64,000 bases of DNA, from contig JABDMW010000040.1 of assembly GCA_013001295.1 (NCBI GenBank), forward strand, positions 1 to 64,000. Direction: 5' to 3'. Position 1 is the stretch's first letter. Each line of letters opens with the position of its first letter. Made by a program: the position numbers and the translations under genes. This document shows positions 8,419-17,022 of the stretch, piece by piece. Source of the DNA: Hyphomonadaceae bacterium (GTDB lineage Bacteria; Pseudomonadota; Alphaproteobacteria; Caulobacterales; Maricaulaceae). Under the pieces are notes generated by a model. It worked only from the letters and a program-made list of their open reading frames with translations, was not told the DNA's origin and made no database searches.

Positions 8419-8937
8419 TTATTTGCGCCGCGCAATCTGATCAAGATCTCGGCGCATTTGTGAGCGCTGAAATCTCTTGCCGGCAAACACCCGTTTAAGA
8501 TCGGCTTTATTGTCGAAGTAATTGAGTTGCCGGTGGTAGTAATTAATATATTCCAAAACGGCGAGGACGGCCATAACAGTGATGGCGATTTGATCGGGAC
8601 GCCCCCTGGATAAATCCGGCTTTACCCATAACAAAACACAATACCCTGCAGACAATAAGGTCAGAATTAAAGACGGCAGCTGTAGTGATTTTATCAAGTA
8701 CATCGTCGGTTCGAAATTCTGCCCGCGCCCTTGGATTTGATGCAGTTTTGCCCGCCAATACATCGTTCCAACACCCAGCAGTAAAACCGCCGCCAAAGTC
8801 GCAATGACTGTCCACCAACTGATTTGCAATTTGGTCAAAAACAACATTAAGGCGGGAATCGCCAGCATGTTGAACCCCTCCATTTTCCAATACCCGGAAA
8901 GGCGCTTGATCAAATAGTCTTTGGTGCTGAGTGTCAT
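8419..8937 (-). CDS. multi-pass membrane protein, unknown
   Basis: The 172-residue product has four likely membrane helices (about 22-36, 40-57, 88-105 and 118-132) and a strongly basic C-terminal tail, KADLKRVFAGKRFQRSQMRR, that should lie in the cytoplasm. I recognise no family. It follows the SDR gene on the same strand by 13 bases and may be cotranscribed with it. Confidence 0.7.
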   Translation of the reverse strand: MTLSTKDYLIKRLSGYWKMEGFNMLAIPALMLFLTKLQISWWTVIATLAAVLLLGVGTMYWRAKLHQIQGRGQNFEPTMYLIKSLQLPSLILTLLSAGYCVLLWVKPDLSRGRPDQIAITVMAVLAVLEYINYYHRQLNYFDNKADLKRVFAGKRFQRSQMRRDLDQIARRK

Positions 8938-8950
8938 GGATTTTTATCGC

Positions 8951-9955
8951 CTAGTCGCGGCCGTGCACGGCTTTAATCCAGGGCGCAAGTGGTGACTTTC
9001 CCAGGAACGTAAGTTGCGCCTCGGCCGCCGCCTTATTCAACTTTTCCTGTGGGCGCCAGGTGGGGTGGATTTCCTTGCGCAAGGGCCGCGTGCCTTTCGG
9101 CAGGGCCATGAGGCGGGCGATCTCGCGCGGCACATCCATCGGATCAGTGGAGCGCGACGACCCGTCTTCCACGCCCATGCCTTTGGCCAACATTGGATAA
9201 CCCGCCACCCGCGCCGGGTCAGAACGTTTTTTCAAATCCCCGGTATAGACATTGCGGTTGACCCAGATCTTGGTCGGATAGCCGCCGGGTTCGATAATAG
9301 TGACATCAATACCGCGCGGCACCATTTCATAAGCCAATTGCTCGCTTAAAGATTCGAGCGCGAATTTGGTGGCGCAATAATGCCCGGCGCCCGGTACGAC
9401 CAGCCGTCCGATCTGTGAGGAGATATTGAAGATCTGCCCCTCGCCCGCCGCGCGCATGGCCGGCAGGCAAGCGCGCAGCATACGCTGGACACCAAATACA
9501 TTGGTATCAAAAGCGAGCTTGGTCGCTTGCATGTCCTGCAACTCGACCGGTCCGGTAATGCCGATACCGGCATTGTTGATCAGCACGTCCAGCTTATTAT
9601 CGGTCGCTTCCAAGACTTTCGTGACACCGCGCTCGACCTGTTGGTCGGACAACACGTCGATCTCAATGATCTCAAGTTCAAGCTTATCCTTGTCGGCAAT
9701 CGCTTGCAGTGATTTAGCCTCCTCGCGCGGCAGATTGCGCATGCTGGCAAACACCTTGGCGCCGAGGCTGGCATAATAAATCGCGCCCAGGCGCCCGAAC
9801 CCGGAGGAACATCCGGTGATCAGCACCGACTTGCCGGAAAGATCGGGTTTTGATTCTGATTCGCTGGCGGCACAGGCGGCAATCGGCAGCGCCGCGCCCG
9901 CGATAGCTGTCCCGATCATCAATTGGCGGCGATTAAAATCTGTTGGTTTTGGCAT
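8951..9955 (-). CDS. SDR oxidoreductase with Tat-type signal and lipobox
   Basis: The 334-residue product begins NRRQLMIGTAIAG, a twin-arginine-like signal, and continues LPIAACAAS with a lipobox Cys28, so it is probably exported folded and lipid-anchored. The mature part is a classical short-chain dehydrogenase: cofactor loop TGCSSGFG (47-54), NNAGIG, and the active-site YCATK. The charge near the first glycine loop suggests NADP(H) or NAD(H) without a firm choice. AGGAGG precedes ATG 9955. An exported Rossmann enzyme is unusual, since free nucleotide cofactor is scarce in the periplasm; Tat export with bound cofactor would solve this. Confidence 0.85.
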   Translation of the reverse strand: MPKPTDFNRRQLMIGTAIAGAALPIAACAASESESKPDLSGKSVLITGCSSGFGRLGAIYYASLGAKVFASMRNLPREEAKSLQAIADKDKLELEIIEIDVLSDQQVERGVTKVLEATDNKLDVLINNAGIGITGPVELQDMQATKLAFDTNVFGVQRMLRACLPAMRAAGEGQIFNISSQIGRLVVPGAGHYCATKFALESLSEQLAYEMVPRGIDVTIIEPGGYPTKIWVNRNVYTGDLKKRSDPARVAGYPMLAKGMGVEDGSSRSTDPMDVPREIARLMALPKGTRPLRKEIHPTWRPQEKLNKAAAEAQLTFLGKSPLAPWIKAVHGRD

Positions 9956-10013
9956 GAGCGCCTCCTGTCAGCCCCAGACTAACGCGGATCACCTAATGGA
10001 TAAAGCCCGCTCT

Positions 10014-10685
10014 TTATTTTCGGTCGGCTTCACGCCCGCGCATTACAACGGCGACGTCTTGATCGGCATGACTTCCGGATGCCAGTCCGTCAATTGCGCC
10101 CACCCGGTTCCCTTCGGGATGGTTCTGGCTCATCTTCCAAACGCCCCTTAAATCCGTCACCTCCATCCGCAGCCCGACAATCCCCTCGAGCATGGTTTCC
10201 ATATAATCCGCCGGCGCGTCCGTGATTGCCCAGGGATCAGCACGGCCCTGCTCCATGGCCTGGCTGAGCACGTCGACATGGGCACGCAACCGGGCCTCAT
10301 CGCGAACAGTTTCCACCACGCCGCGTGCCTGTACGGAAATATAATTCCAGGTCGGGACAACTTTGCCGGTTTGTTTTTTGGTGGCATACCATCCCGGATG
10401 CACATAGGCATGCGGGCCCTGGAAGACCACCAAGGCTTTGCGGCCCGCGGCCTGTCTCCATATCGGATTGGCAACACCCACATGACAGTCCAGAAACAGT
10501 TTCTCGCCGGCCTGTTTGACCAGCATGGGTACATGGACGGCTGAAAGTTCTTCGACGTCACACGTCGTCACCAACAGGCCCAGACGCAAGGTCTCCATTG
10601 TTTCAATCAGGACGTCGCGACGGGTTTCCCGAAACGGTTTGGGCGGATAAGAGGATAGCGTCATGAAGGTAGACTCGCTGTGCAT
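10014..10685 (-). CDS. PaiB-family FMN-binding protein
   Basis: The product (up to 223 residues) has the hallmarks of PaiB: AVHVPMLV, VANPIWRQ, ALVVFQGPHAYVHPGWYATK, VPTWNYISVQ and the C-terminal KMSQNHPEGNR. These proteins share a split-barrel flavin-binding fold and were described as regulators of sporulation and protease genes in Bacillus; in Proteobacteria the role is unknown. The start may be ATG 10685 or the in-frame ATG 10664 (MTLSSYPP); neither has a strong ribosome site. Confidence 0.9.
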   Translation of the reverse strand: MHSESTFMTLSSYPPKPFRETRRDVLIETMETLRLGLLVTTCDVEELSAVHVPMLVKQAGEKLFLDCHVGVANPIWRQAAGRKALVVFQGPHAYVHPGWYATKKQTGKVVPTWNYISVQARGVVETVRDEARLRAHVDVLSQAMEQGRADPWAITDAPADYMETMLEGIVGLRMEVTDLRGVWKMSQNHPEGNRVGAIDGLASGSHADQDVAVVMRGREADRK

Positions 10686-10745
10686 TTAACCAAACGGTAA
10701 CACGACCAGAAAAGCGGTAAACCCATAAGTGTTCAAACTGTAAAA

Positions 10746-11561
10746 CTAAGGCAGGTCTGGAAACTCAAACAAAACGTCATCAAACGGTTTGTTGATCCGG
10801 ATTTCGTGAACGGTGCTCGTCTCGGTTTTATTATTTCTATCCAGTTCGCTTATCATCGTCATGGTGAATGAATGCGGAAACATTGTTCCCCTGACTTTCC
10901 GGTAATCGGAGAAGGTCTCCTCTATTTTGAATCCGTCCAACATACTACTATTTGATAGATCATTGACATATTTGTCCATCATGAGGGAGTCCGTATTGAT
11001 GTAATAAATCATGGTCGATTGATTGTCGCCCATTTGCAGGCGGTGATAATTGGTTCCGGCCTCTTCGATATCGCCAAGACGTTTTAAACGATATCCGGCT
11101 GTTAGCATTCGATAATTGACTGGAAAACCAAGATTAAGATCAACCTGGTTTTGTATCATCGGGCCCGCCATTTCGGCCGGTATTTTCGTGCCTTTTGAGT
11201 CTGCGCCGCCGACTTGCCAACCGCCGGTTGGGAGGATGGCGAAACGGTTTTGCATTTGGTAGTCATCATCACTATTTTCGCGGTGAAACGTTTCCGTATA
11301 ATAGCGTCCGTCCCGGTCGATATATGTTCGTGATTTTTTCTGAAACGACACTTCCGGATAGCGCTGGCCCGTAGATGTGGTGACGATTTCGCGCGAATGT
11401 ATCGCGTTCAACGCTTTTTCACCGCCCAAGGCCTCGATATGATTGGCCATAAGCCAGTCAAGACTGCCATCATTTTTCTGCGCTTGCGCCTTGCCGGAAC
11501 ACGCGGTCACCAACAGGAAGCCAAAACAAATCAATATGGCCAGAGTAAATCTTTGTGGCAT
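10746..11561 (-). CDS. lipoprotein, possibly LolA/LolB-like fold
   Basis: From ATG 11561, with GGAGG six bases before it, the product has 271 residues. An upstream in-frame ATG (11588) lacks such a site. The signal peptide ends in LLVTACSG (lipobox). The mature protein contains MANHIEALGGEKALNAI and later beta-rich segments such as YHRLQMGDNQSTMIYYINTD and FEFPDLP. The HIEALGG start and repeated strand pattern resemble the outer-membrane lipoprotein-sorting beta fold found in many periplasmic proteins, but this is only a resemblance. It stands alone on the minus strand. Confidence 0.7.
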   Translation of the reverse strand: MPQRFTLAILICFGFLLVTACSGKAQAQKNDGSLDWLMANHIEALGGEKALNAIHSREIVTTSTGQRYPEVSFQKKSRTYIDRDGRYYTETFHRENSDDDYQMQNRFAILPTGGWQVGGADSKGTKIPAEMAGPMIQNQVDLNLGFPVNYRMLTAGYRLKRLGDIEEAGTNYHRLQMGDNQSTMIYYINTDSLMMDKYVNDLSNSSMLDGFKIEETFSDYRKVRGTMFPHSFTMTMISELDRNNKTETSTVHEIRINKPFDDVLFEFPDLP

Positions 11562-11701
11562 GTGGTGCCTCCGTATAACGCGCCTCATCGATACCGGAAA
11601 TCGGTTCCGTCAACAATCCATATTTTGGAAACCGGGGTTTAACCTTATGGGTATAAAGGGGGATCGAAATTCGACGCCAAACCCTTTTTCAGGAGATTCA
11701 A

Positions 11702-12301
11702 ATGCGTGCCATCGTTAAATTCACTTTGATGTCCTTTGCAGCGACAAGCCTGCTGGCCGGGTGTGACATACAGCCAAAAACCAAAACCATGGCGGACGTG
11801 GTTAAAGAGGTCGGGCGATGGAATATCCCGAAAGACCAAAAGGCGAAATATTCGCATCTGCCGACCAATGAAGCCCGCTCGCATTACGTCCGTGATACCT
11901 ATTTAAACCAGATCGGCGTCATGGAATCTGACGCCGAGCGGCACCGGCTCGCTGCCGCTATTTACTTGAATTACGCCATGCTGCAGGGCGAGGCTATTCC
12001 CAATTATTGCAAAGGCATGAATGTGGATATCTCGGCGTTTCAAACCGGATTTAAACGGATAAACGGCCGCATCGAGTCCGGCGTTAAAAAAATTCTCGCG
12101 GCGGAAGGAACAACCCTCGAGGCGATCCATACGGAATTTGTCCCCAAATATAAAACCGCAGCCAAGTACGAATTGATGAGCACGGGCAGTTCCTATTCCG
12201 CCTGCCAGACCATCAAGGAAAAGTCGGCCCAGCTGACCAATATGGTGAAGTTCTCGAATTTCTATCCGGGCATCGCCCAGACCCTGCGCAATATTAATTA
12301 G
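11702..12301 (+). CDS. lipoprotein, unknown function
   Basis: The 199-residue product has a lipoprotein signal (SLLAGC, Cys21) and a mature helical region with two further Cys (in NYCKG and SACQT), which may form a disulfide. AGGAG stands eight bases before ATG 11702. I recognise no family. The gene is divergent from the lipoprotein at 10746-11561 and is followed by a short gap before a small gene at 12427. Confidence 0.7.
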   Translation: MRAIVKFTLMSFAATSLLAGCDIQPKTKTMADVVKEVGRWNIPKDQKAKYSHLPTNEARSHYVRDTYLNQIGVMESDAERHRLAAAIYLNYAMLQGEAIPNYCKGMNVDISAFQTGFKRINGRIESGVKKILAAEGTTLEAIHTEFVPKYKTAAKYELMSTGSSYSACQTIKEKSAQLTNMVKFSNFYPGIAQTLRNIN

Positions 12302-12426
12302 ACCACCCCCGCGAGCGATACGCAGAATTAAAATCCAGAGAGTGAAGGCACCAACTGGACGCGCATGAATTCTTGGCGTAAAATAGGCCTAGTCCCTGCA
12401 CCTCTCAAAAACGCAAAGGTCAGACT

Positions 12427-12669
12427 ATGGAACAAGACACCTATCAAGCCATGCTAAATTCATCGTTGTCGGAGCTTCGTAAAGCCCGTCAATTATTGCT
12501 GAGCGAGATTTCGGCGTATCCCTCGCCGATTGCGGGATGTGATGAACAATTCAACAAACTCCTGAGCGATCGCGCGCGCATTTCAAACGCGATCAAGGCT
12601 TTGGAATCGAGCCCGTTCGTCGCTACGCCGTGCGACCTGCAACCCGGATCCGTTTCTGAAAGCCGCTAG
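12427..12669 (+). CDS. small acidic helical protein, unknown
   Basis: This 80-residue product is mostly helical (QAMLNSSLSELRKARQLLL and DRARISNAIKALESS), with two Cys, in PIAGCDE and TPCDL. AAAGGTCAG precedes ATG 12427 at good distance. The heptad-like leucines suggest a coiled coil. No function is assigned. It converges on the GFA-like gene. Confidence 0.55.
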   Translation: MEQDTYQAMLNSSLSELRKARQLLLSEISAYPSPIAGCDEQFNKLLSDRARISNAIKALESSPFVATPCDLQPGSVSESR

Positions 12670-12691
12670 CGTCAGACTTGCGCAATATCAA

Positions 12692-13186
12692 TTAAGGTCG
12701 ACTGAACCGAGCTTTAAGAATACGCACCCACAGGCGAAACGGAAACCCTTTGTAAAACGGGAGATCTTCCGGCACCGGTAAGTCCGAACTGCGGGCATCT
12801 AATTTGTGCCGCCACTCCAATGGCGGGATGTCATCCACATATCTGTTTCTATAGGTCGACACCCAAAACCCATATTTGTTTTTAAGATATAGCGCTGAAT
12901 TGCAACACGGCGCCACATAACGCGTCGTCGGTGCTTTTGGAGTCAGTTGCATTCCGGTCAGCAGGTCCTGCCCATCTATGATCTGCCATTGATCGTCCCT
13001 GTACGTTAAATATTCGGTGCCGCCATCTTTTGTGCAAACGGGCTGCGCATCCGCAAGCGCTTCGATTTTTTGCCCCGCCGTTTGACAATCAACGCAATAA
13101 CAAGCGGCATTTAAAAATGGTTCGCCCCGCGCTTGCCCCATAACTTTGCCACACGCGCAGCGCGCTCGGCGGAGCATCGCCGTCAT
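12692..13186 (-). CDS. GFA/CENP-V-like zinc protein
   Basis: The 164-residue product has the cysteine pattern of the glutathione-dependent formaldehyde-activating (GFA) fold: RCACGK near residue 9, CYCVDCQ about 20 residues later, and VAPCCNSALYL near residue 92. The family binds zinc in a beta-sandwich; most members have no shown enzyme activity. The gene starts in an ATGA overlap with the stop of the cupin gene, so the two are translationally coupled. The C-terminal third is basic and unassigned. Confidence 0.75.
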   Translation of the reverse strand: MTAMLRRARCACGKVMGQARGEPFLNAACYCVDCQTAGQKIEALADAQPVCTKDGGTEYLTYRDDQWQIIDGQDLLTGMQLTPKAPTTRYVAPCCNSALYLKNKYGFWVSTYRNRYVDDIPPLEWRHKLDARSSDLPVPEDLPFYKGFPFRLWVRILKARFSRP

Positions 13187-13614
13187 GCAGACTGCGCCGC
13201 CTCTATCGCGGCCACATCATTAAAGGTCAAAGCGCCGAGCACGTCGCCCTTATCGTCGAGAATTTCAATGATCTCGGCCACGCCATGTCCGCGCACGGAG
13301 TAAAGGACAATCGCCCCGTCCGGCCCGCCGCCTTCGGTATGGGCATCATCCCTTGTGCCGCGATAGTATTTACCAGCGGTGCGCCGATCGCGTATGGAAC
13401 CATCTTCTTCGAAAATCTGAAGCTCGCCGTCCAGGATCATCATATTGGTTTGCGACACATGCCGGTGCATGGCCACCAATTGATTGGGCGGGAACCGGAA
13501 CACGGCATCGGCGATTTGCCGGTCAAGATCGACATCGAGCACCCGCACCTCGAGCCCCTCAATCGCCGGCATCGGTCCGAATTTTATATCTTTGAGTGTT
13601 GGGATATTGGTCAT
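13183..13614 (-). CDS. cupin-domain protein
   Basis: The 143-residue product has a cupin barrel: FRFPPNQLVAMHRHVSQTNM with the first-motif His residues, then GELQIFEEDGS and DDAHTEGG with a further His. Cupins hold a metal ion and act as isomerases, dioxygenases or sensors; this one cannot be assigned. Its stop overlaps the start of the GFA-like gene by four bases, so a two-gene operon is clear. Confidence 0.8.
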   Translation of the reverse strand: MTNIPTLKDIKFGPMPAIEGLEVRVLDVDLDRQIADAVFRFPPNQLVAMHRHVSQTNMMILDGELQIFEEDGSIRDRRTAGKYYRGTRDDAHTEGGGPDGAIVLYSVRGHGVAEIIEILDDKGDVLGALTFNDVAAIEAAQSA

Positions 13615-13742
13615 GATCGCTCCTCTGGGCTGGCCACAACCCTATAGATAGAGATAAACTGTGTGAAGAGACTAAGTGTCCGCAAAATTTTTGCGTCAAA
13701 ACACCGCCGCCGGCAGATGATCGGAAGTAACGTGCAAAGCGA

Positions 13743-14099
13743 CTAACCCTCGCTGCGGTAAATCGGATCAAACCCGGCATAGATCATGCGTTTGCCGTCA
13801 AACGGCATTTCGCCCATCTTGGCGAAGCGTTCGTCGGCTTGCATTTTGTCCGCCGCCGCGTCACAGGTCGCTTTGTCTGGCCACTCCATCCATGAAAACA
13901 CGATCGCCTCGCCGTCCTCCGCTTTGACCGCGCGGTTGAAATCCGTGACCTTGCCGTCGGGCAGGTTCTCGGCCCAGTTTTCGACAATGCGCGTCGCGCC
14001 GTACTCGCGAAAGATCTCGCCCGACGCTTCCGCCAGTTTGATATAGTCCTGCTTCTTTGAAGCCGGAACCGGAATAATAAATCCTTGGGTATAGCTCAT
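13743..14099 (-). CDS. DUF1428 family protein
   Basis: The 118-residue product begins MSYTQGFIIPVPASKKQDYI and has the conserved EYGATRIVENWAENLPDGK and the C-terminal MPFDGKRMIYAGF that define DUF1428 (YbaA-like). The fold is a ferredoxin-like dimeric barrel; no reaction is known. The start follows AAGGAGAGTGTC on the minus strand. It stands alone. Confidence 0.9.
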   Translation of the reverse strand: MSYTQGFIIPVPASKKQDYIKLAEASGEIFREYGATRIVENWAENLPDGKVTDFNRAVKAEDGEAIVFSWMEWPDKATCDAAADKMQADERFAKMGEMPFDGKRMIYAGFDPIYRSEG

Positions 14100-14273
14100 G
14101 ACACTCTCCTTAATGGCTCAGGTAGTTTCCCAGTCTAGCAAGATTTCGCGCAAAAATCTATGATGAGTAAAATGTCGCTCAGTTAGAGCCGACGACCTCG
14201 CCGCCAATAATCGTCACGGTTCACGCCGCGCTGGTTTGAACCGGGTGAATTATTTCTGCCCTTTCCCAATCAC

Positions 14274-14394
14274 GTCATTGCCGGGCCGGTTGGCACGGCG
14301 CCCCGGCCGGCAATCCAACTCTGAGATTTTTCGTCTCCCGACAAGAGAACAATTAGCACAGGGTTGGATTACCCCGACAAGCGGGGTAATGACG
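14274..14394. repeat. family A palindromic element (A2)
   Basis: The left arm CGTCATTGCCGGGCC...GGCCGGCAATCCAACTC and the right arm CAGGGTTGGATTACCCCG...CGGGGTAATGACG are complete. It lies 25 bases before the GIY-YIG-bearing element A3, in the same orientation. Confidence 0.9.
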
Positions 14395-14419
14395 GGCGAG
14401 GATTTGAAGTTAAATTTAT

Positions 14420-14789
14420 CGTCATTGTCGGGCTTGTCCCGGCAATCCAACTCTGGTGTAATCAACTGGTGAAAAAGGGATATGTCTATCTGCTGGCCTC
14501 GCGGAAATACGGTACGCTTTATGTAGGTGTTACCAGCGATTTGCAGCGTAGACTTCACGAACATGAAAACGGACTTACGCCCGGATTTTCCTCAAGACAC
14601 AAGGTATCGATACTGGTCTGGTACGAGGAATATGATCTGATAACTGACGCCATTGCCCGTGAAAAACAAATCAAAAAATACAAGCGGCAATGGAAAATCA
14701 ATTTGATTGAAGCGGGCAATCCGGACTGGAAACCACTTTTGCCTTACTGACCTCAGGGTTGGATTACCCCGACAAGCGGGGTAATGACG
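14420..14789. mobile_element. family A element (A3) carrying a GIY-YIG gene between its arms
   Basis: The left arm (CGTCATTGTCGGGCTTG through CCGGCAATCCAACTCTGG, 14420-14457) and right arm (CAGGGTTGGATTACCCCG through GGGGTAATGACG, ending 14789) are ordinary family A arms, but the usual spacer of about 50 bases is replaced by a complete small nuclease gene. A decayed copy with the same layout sits at 25227-25492. The nesting suggests one mobile unit. Confidence 0.8.
14469..14750 (+). CDS. small GIY-YIG endonuclease inside repeat A3
   Basis: From GTG 14469 the product has 93 residues; the frame is also open upstream through the left repeat arm to ATG 14364, so the start is uncertain. It has the GIY-YIG core: GYVYLLASRKYGTLYVGV (two tyrosine motifs), the arginine-bearing SDLQRRLHEHENG, and the metal-binding glutamate in IAREKQIKKYKRQWK. 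These single-domain proteins (YhbQ/UPF0213-like) cut DNA, with few known roles. The gene is bounded on both sides by family A repeat arms, which points to a part in repeat spread. The end is NPDWKPLLPY. Confidence 0.85.
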   Translation: MKKGYVYLLASRKYGTLYVGVTSDLQRRLHEHENGLTPGFSSRHKVSILVWYEEYDLITDAIAREKQIKKYKRQWKINLIEAGNPDWKPLLPY

Positions 14790-14815
14790 CAAGGAGCCCT
14801 CGAGTCTCACATACC

Positions 14816-14976
14816 CGCTCATCCCCGCGAAGGCGGGGATCCATCTTAATATGTGGGCAAGTCCGAGAACGGGCCACGGAAAGCGCGGTCGATGCGTCAG
14901 ACATCCGATTTAAATCTAAACACCCATCACGCGGAACCATCAAGATGGATCCCCCTCTCCAGGGAGATGATCGGAT
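14816..14976. repeat. family B palindromic element (B1)
   Basis: The left arm CGCTCATCCCCGCGAAGG...GGGGATCCATCTTAAT and the right arm ATCAAGATGGATCCCCCTC...GGGAGATGATCGG flank about 90 bases that include GGTCGATGCGTCAGACATCC and are shared with other B copies (19021, 21247, 23225). Confidence 0.85.
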
Positions 14977-15026
14977 GGTTGGGAGATTGGTTTTCTAATC
15001 GCCTGGTTTATAATCATCCAAGGTGA

Positions 15027-15794
15027 TCATTCCTTAGAACCTTTATCACTAAAGACAAGCCGCCGGGCAAAACCCAAGAGGCCAAGTTTGTACAGAAGAT
15101 AAACGACTATCGCGATCATGCCCGCGATATATGTCAAGATTTTGATAACAGCTTGGCGCGGGCTAAGAGTTACCACAGCACTGTCTTCTGTGAAGGTTAC
15201 GTCCTTAAGCGCCAGGCTGGCGACGGATCCTTTGAGGCCTGCATTATTCAAATTATAGATCGGGACTGTTTCAAAAAATACCTTCGCCGAGTTGACAGCA
15301 TAATCTTTGGCTTTTTTGTCACTGTTGGCCACAATGCGGCCGAGAGCGTTCTGCTCCTTGCCAGCTAATAGTTTCTCTTTCTCACGTTTGATATAATTGT
15401 TGGCCACATCTCTATACTCCGAGAATTCGCTAGCCACGTCTTCTTCAACCACGGTTTCGAGTCCAGTAGACTGTACATCCGCTAAATATAATCTGGGCTG
15501 GTTATACCTAATCCCGGTTGCCATATCCCCGCGGAGTTTGCCCGCATAGCCGTATCCGTCCGCATCAATATCAACATTGATGGCCGCCGTGTTATTGGCT
15601 TTGAAATCGACGATCGCTGAATTCAAAGTGAGATTTATACCTAACGACCTAACCGAACCTTTCTCGATCTGGGCGTTGACCGATTGCTGGACTGTCGATT
15701 CAGAGATCGTCACATCCACATCTTCAACAAACAACAACACAAAAGTGCACGCCACCGCAAACAGCAGACCGACGCCTATCAAAATCTTCTTCAC
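15027..15794 (-). CDS. membrane protein, possibly DUF1439/YceB-like
   Basis: The 255-residue product has an N-terminal hydrophobic segment (5-23, with a Cys16 but no proper lipobox), a long periplasmic domain beginning VDVTISESTVQQSVNAQIEK, and a C-terminal helix (about 215-235) followed by a basic tail. The early strand-helix pattern resembles DUF1439 lipid-binding-like proteins such as YceB, but the second membrane helix is not typical of them. The start is GTG 15794 with GGGGAT upstream. It stands alone. Confidence 0.6.
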   Translation of the reverse strand: MKKILIGVGLLFAVACTFVLLFVEDVDVTISESTVQQSVNAQIEKGSVRSLGINLTLNSAIVDFKANNTAAINVDIDADGYGYAGKLRGDMATGIRYNQPRLYLADVQSTGLETVVEEDVASEFSEYRDVANNYIKREKEKLLAGKEQNALGRIVANSDKKAKDYAVNSAKVFFETVPIYNLNNAGLKGSVASLALKDVTFTEDSAVVTLSPRQAVIKILTYIAGMIAIVVYLLYKLGLLGFARRLVFSDKGSKE

Positions 15795-16200
15795 GTAAAA
15801 TCCCCAAAATGGTGAGGCAGCTGACCCGCCCCGATACTAATTATGTGGGGATGAATAGTGGATCTTCAAGGTGCACCACCCGGCTATTCGGGTCACCTAA
15901 ATCCCGACGCATTTCCTGATCAATCTTCACAAACCCGTGCCGCAGGTGAATGAGTGAATTCCTAATATGATGGACTTGGAGGCAGTTTTTGTGTATACTC
16001 GGAAATCTGGGGCGCGAACGGATATGTTTAGACGACCATCTCTTTTGGTCGTTTATGACGCCATCGCGGTGTACACTTCACACAGGAAAATTCTGGGGAC
16101 CAGCTGGGGAATGAGCGGGCGGCTTGCCGTCTACCCGGGAGTGGTCGCAGCGTGTGGGTTTTCCGGCCTTCCTCTCAATTATCTTGTGAAGGAAATCGCA
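15795..16200. other. intergenic region, one hairpin
   Basis: No gene is supported. GACGACC-ATCTCTTTT-GGTCGTTT at about 16030-16052 can form a six-base-pair stem and is the only visible structure. The open frame that runs through 15967-16200 ahead of the secreted protein has no start signal and is read as leader or chance. Confidence 0.4.
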
Positions 16201-16659
16201 ATGAAAAAATCTACATTGACACTCACCCTTTTGGCCACCGTTCTGGTCTGCGGCACGGCGCAAGCTGAAAGTTTCACCTATGAAGCCACCCAAACTAGTT
16301 TCAAAACCATTGGCGGCGTCGGCCCTGACGGAACACAATATGTCGGAGGCTATGCTGAAGGCGAAAGCACAGCTGTACGAGAAGACGGCAGAAAAACCAA
16401 ATCGACTTTTGTGTGCGTCTCGACCTCGCAACCGCCAAATGCCAAGATTTTTGATTACCACATGATGTGCGACATCACGGAAGGCGAAAGCTCGTTCAGC
16501 GCGGTCTTCGGTTGTCAAATCAACTCCGAAGACGGCAGCGAATCATCCTGTGTAGGCGGCATGACCGGCAAAACAGGGGATTATGCCGGCCGACGAGGAA
16601 ATGTGTCGTCTTATGGCAAAGACGGCACCTCAAAAGGCAGCGGCCAATGGTTTGACTGA
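16201..16659 (+). CDS. secreted protein, unknown
   Basis: From ATG 16201 (AAGGAAATCGCA just before it) the product has 152 residues. The signal peptide is MKKSTLTLTLL through CGTAQA with a clean AQA cleavage site. The mature protein has four Cys (in FVCVS, MMCDI, FGCQI, SSCVGG), likely two disulfides, and ends in a Gly/Ser-rich stretch GMTGKTGDYAGRRGNVSSYG, which looks like a small beta protein. No family is recognised. A strong terminator follows at 16711. Confidence 0.75.
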   Translation: MKKSTLTLTLLATVLVCGTAQAESFTYEATQTSFKTIGGVGPDGTQYVGGYAEGESTAVREDGRKTKSTFVCVSTSQPPNAKIFDYHMMCDITEGESSFSAVFGCQINSEDGSESSCVGGMTGKTGDYAGRRGNVSSYGKDGTSKGSGQWFD

Positions 16660-16710
16660 ATAATAATAACAAAAAACCCCTTCAAACAAACTTATTTCTT
16701 GAGAGAGAAG

Positions 16711-16733
16711 ACCCCGATTTTCGGGGTTTTTTT
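16711..16733 (+). terminator. intrinsic terminator
   Basis: ACCCCGATTTTCGGGG forms a tight stem and is followed by seven T. It lies about 50 bases after the stop of the secreted protein gene. The rest of 16660-17022 shows no gene. Confidence 0.9.
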
Positions 16734-17022
16734 GGTCGTCATCGCCGGCTTGTTCTCTTAAAAGCCGTGCAGTGCATGCGCTGGAGAGCTCAAACCGGCA
16801 ACAGCAACCTGTAAGATATTGACCAATTTCTCATAATAATATACACACTGCTCCGGGCGCGACAAAATATTATCTGGTTTACCAACAACATCGGGGCAGA
16901 TAACTCTCTCAACAATCGAGCGTCCAACGCGCACTTCTGCGCATTGAATGGTACCGTTTCACTCTGCAATAGCGAAACACAGACCGCTGTGGCAATTCCG
17001 CCACGCCAAGGGAGAAACACGC

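Noticed and set aside
14250-14564. Minus-strand open frames with ITPLVGVIQPCA and SELDC peptides
   Set aside because: They are reading frames through family A repeats; similar peptides appear wherever an element lies. Only the frame at 34255-34662, which has its own start and downstream domain, is kept.
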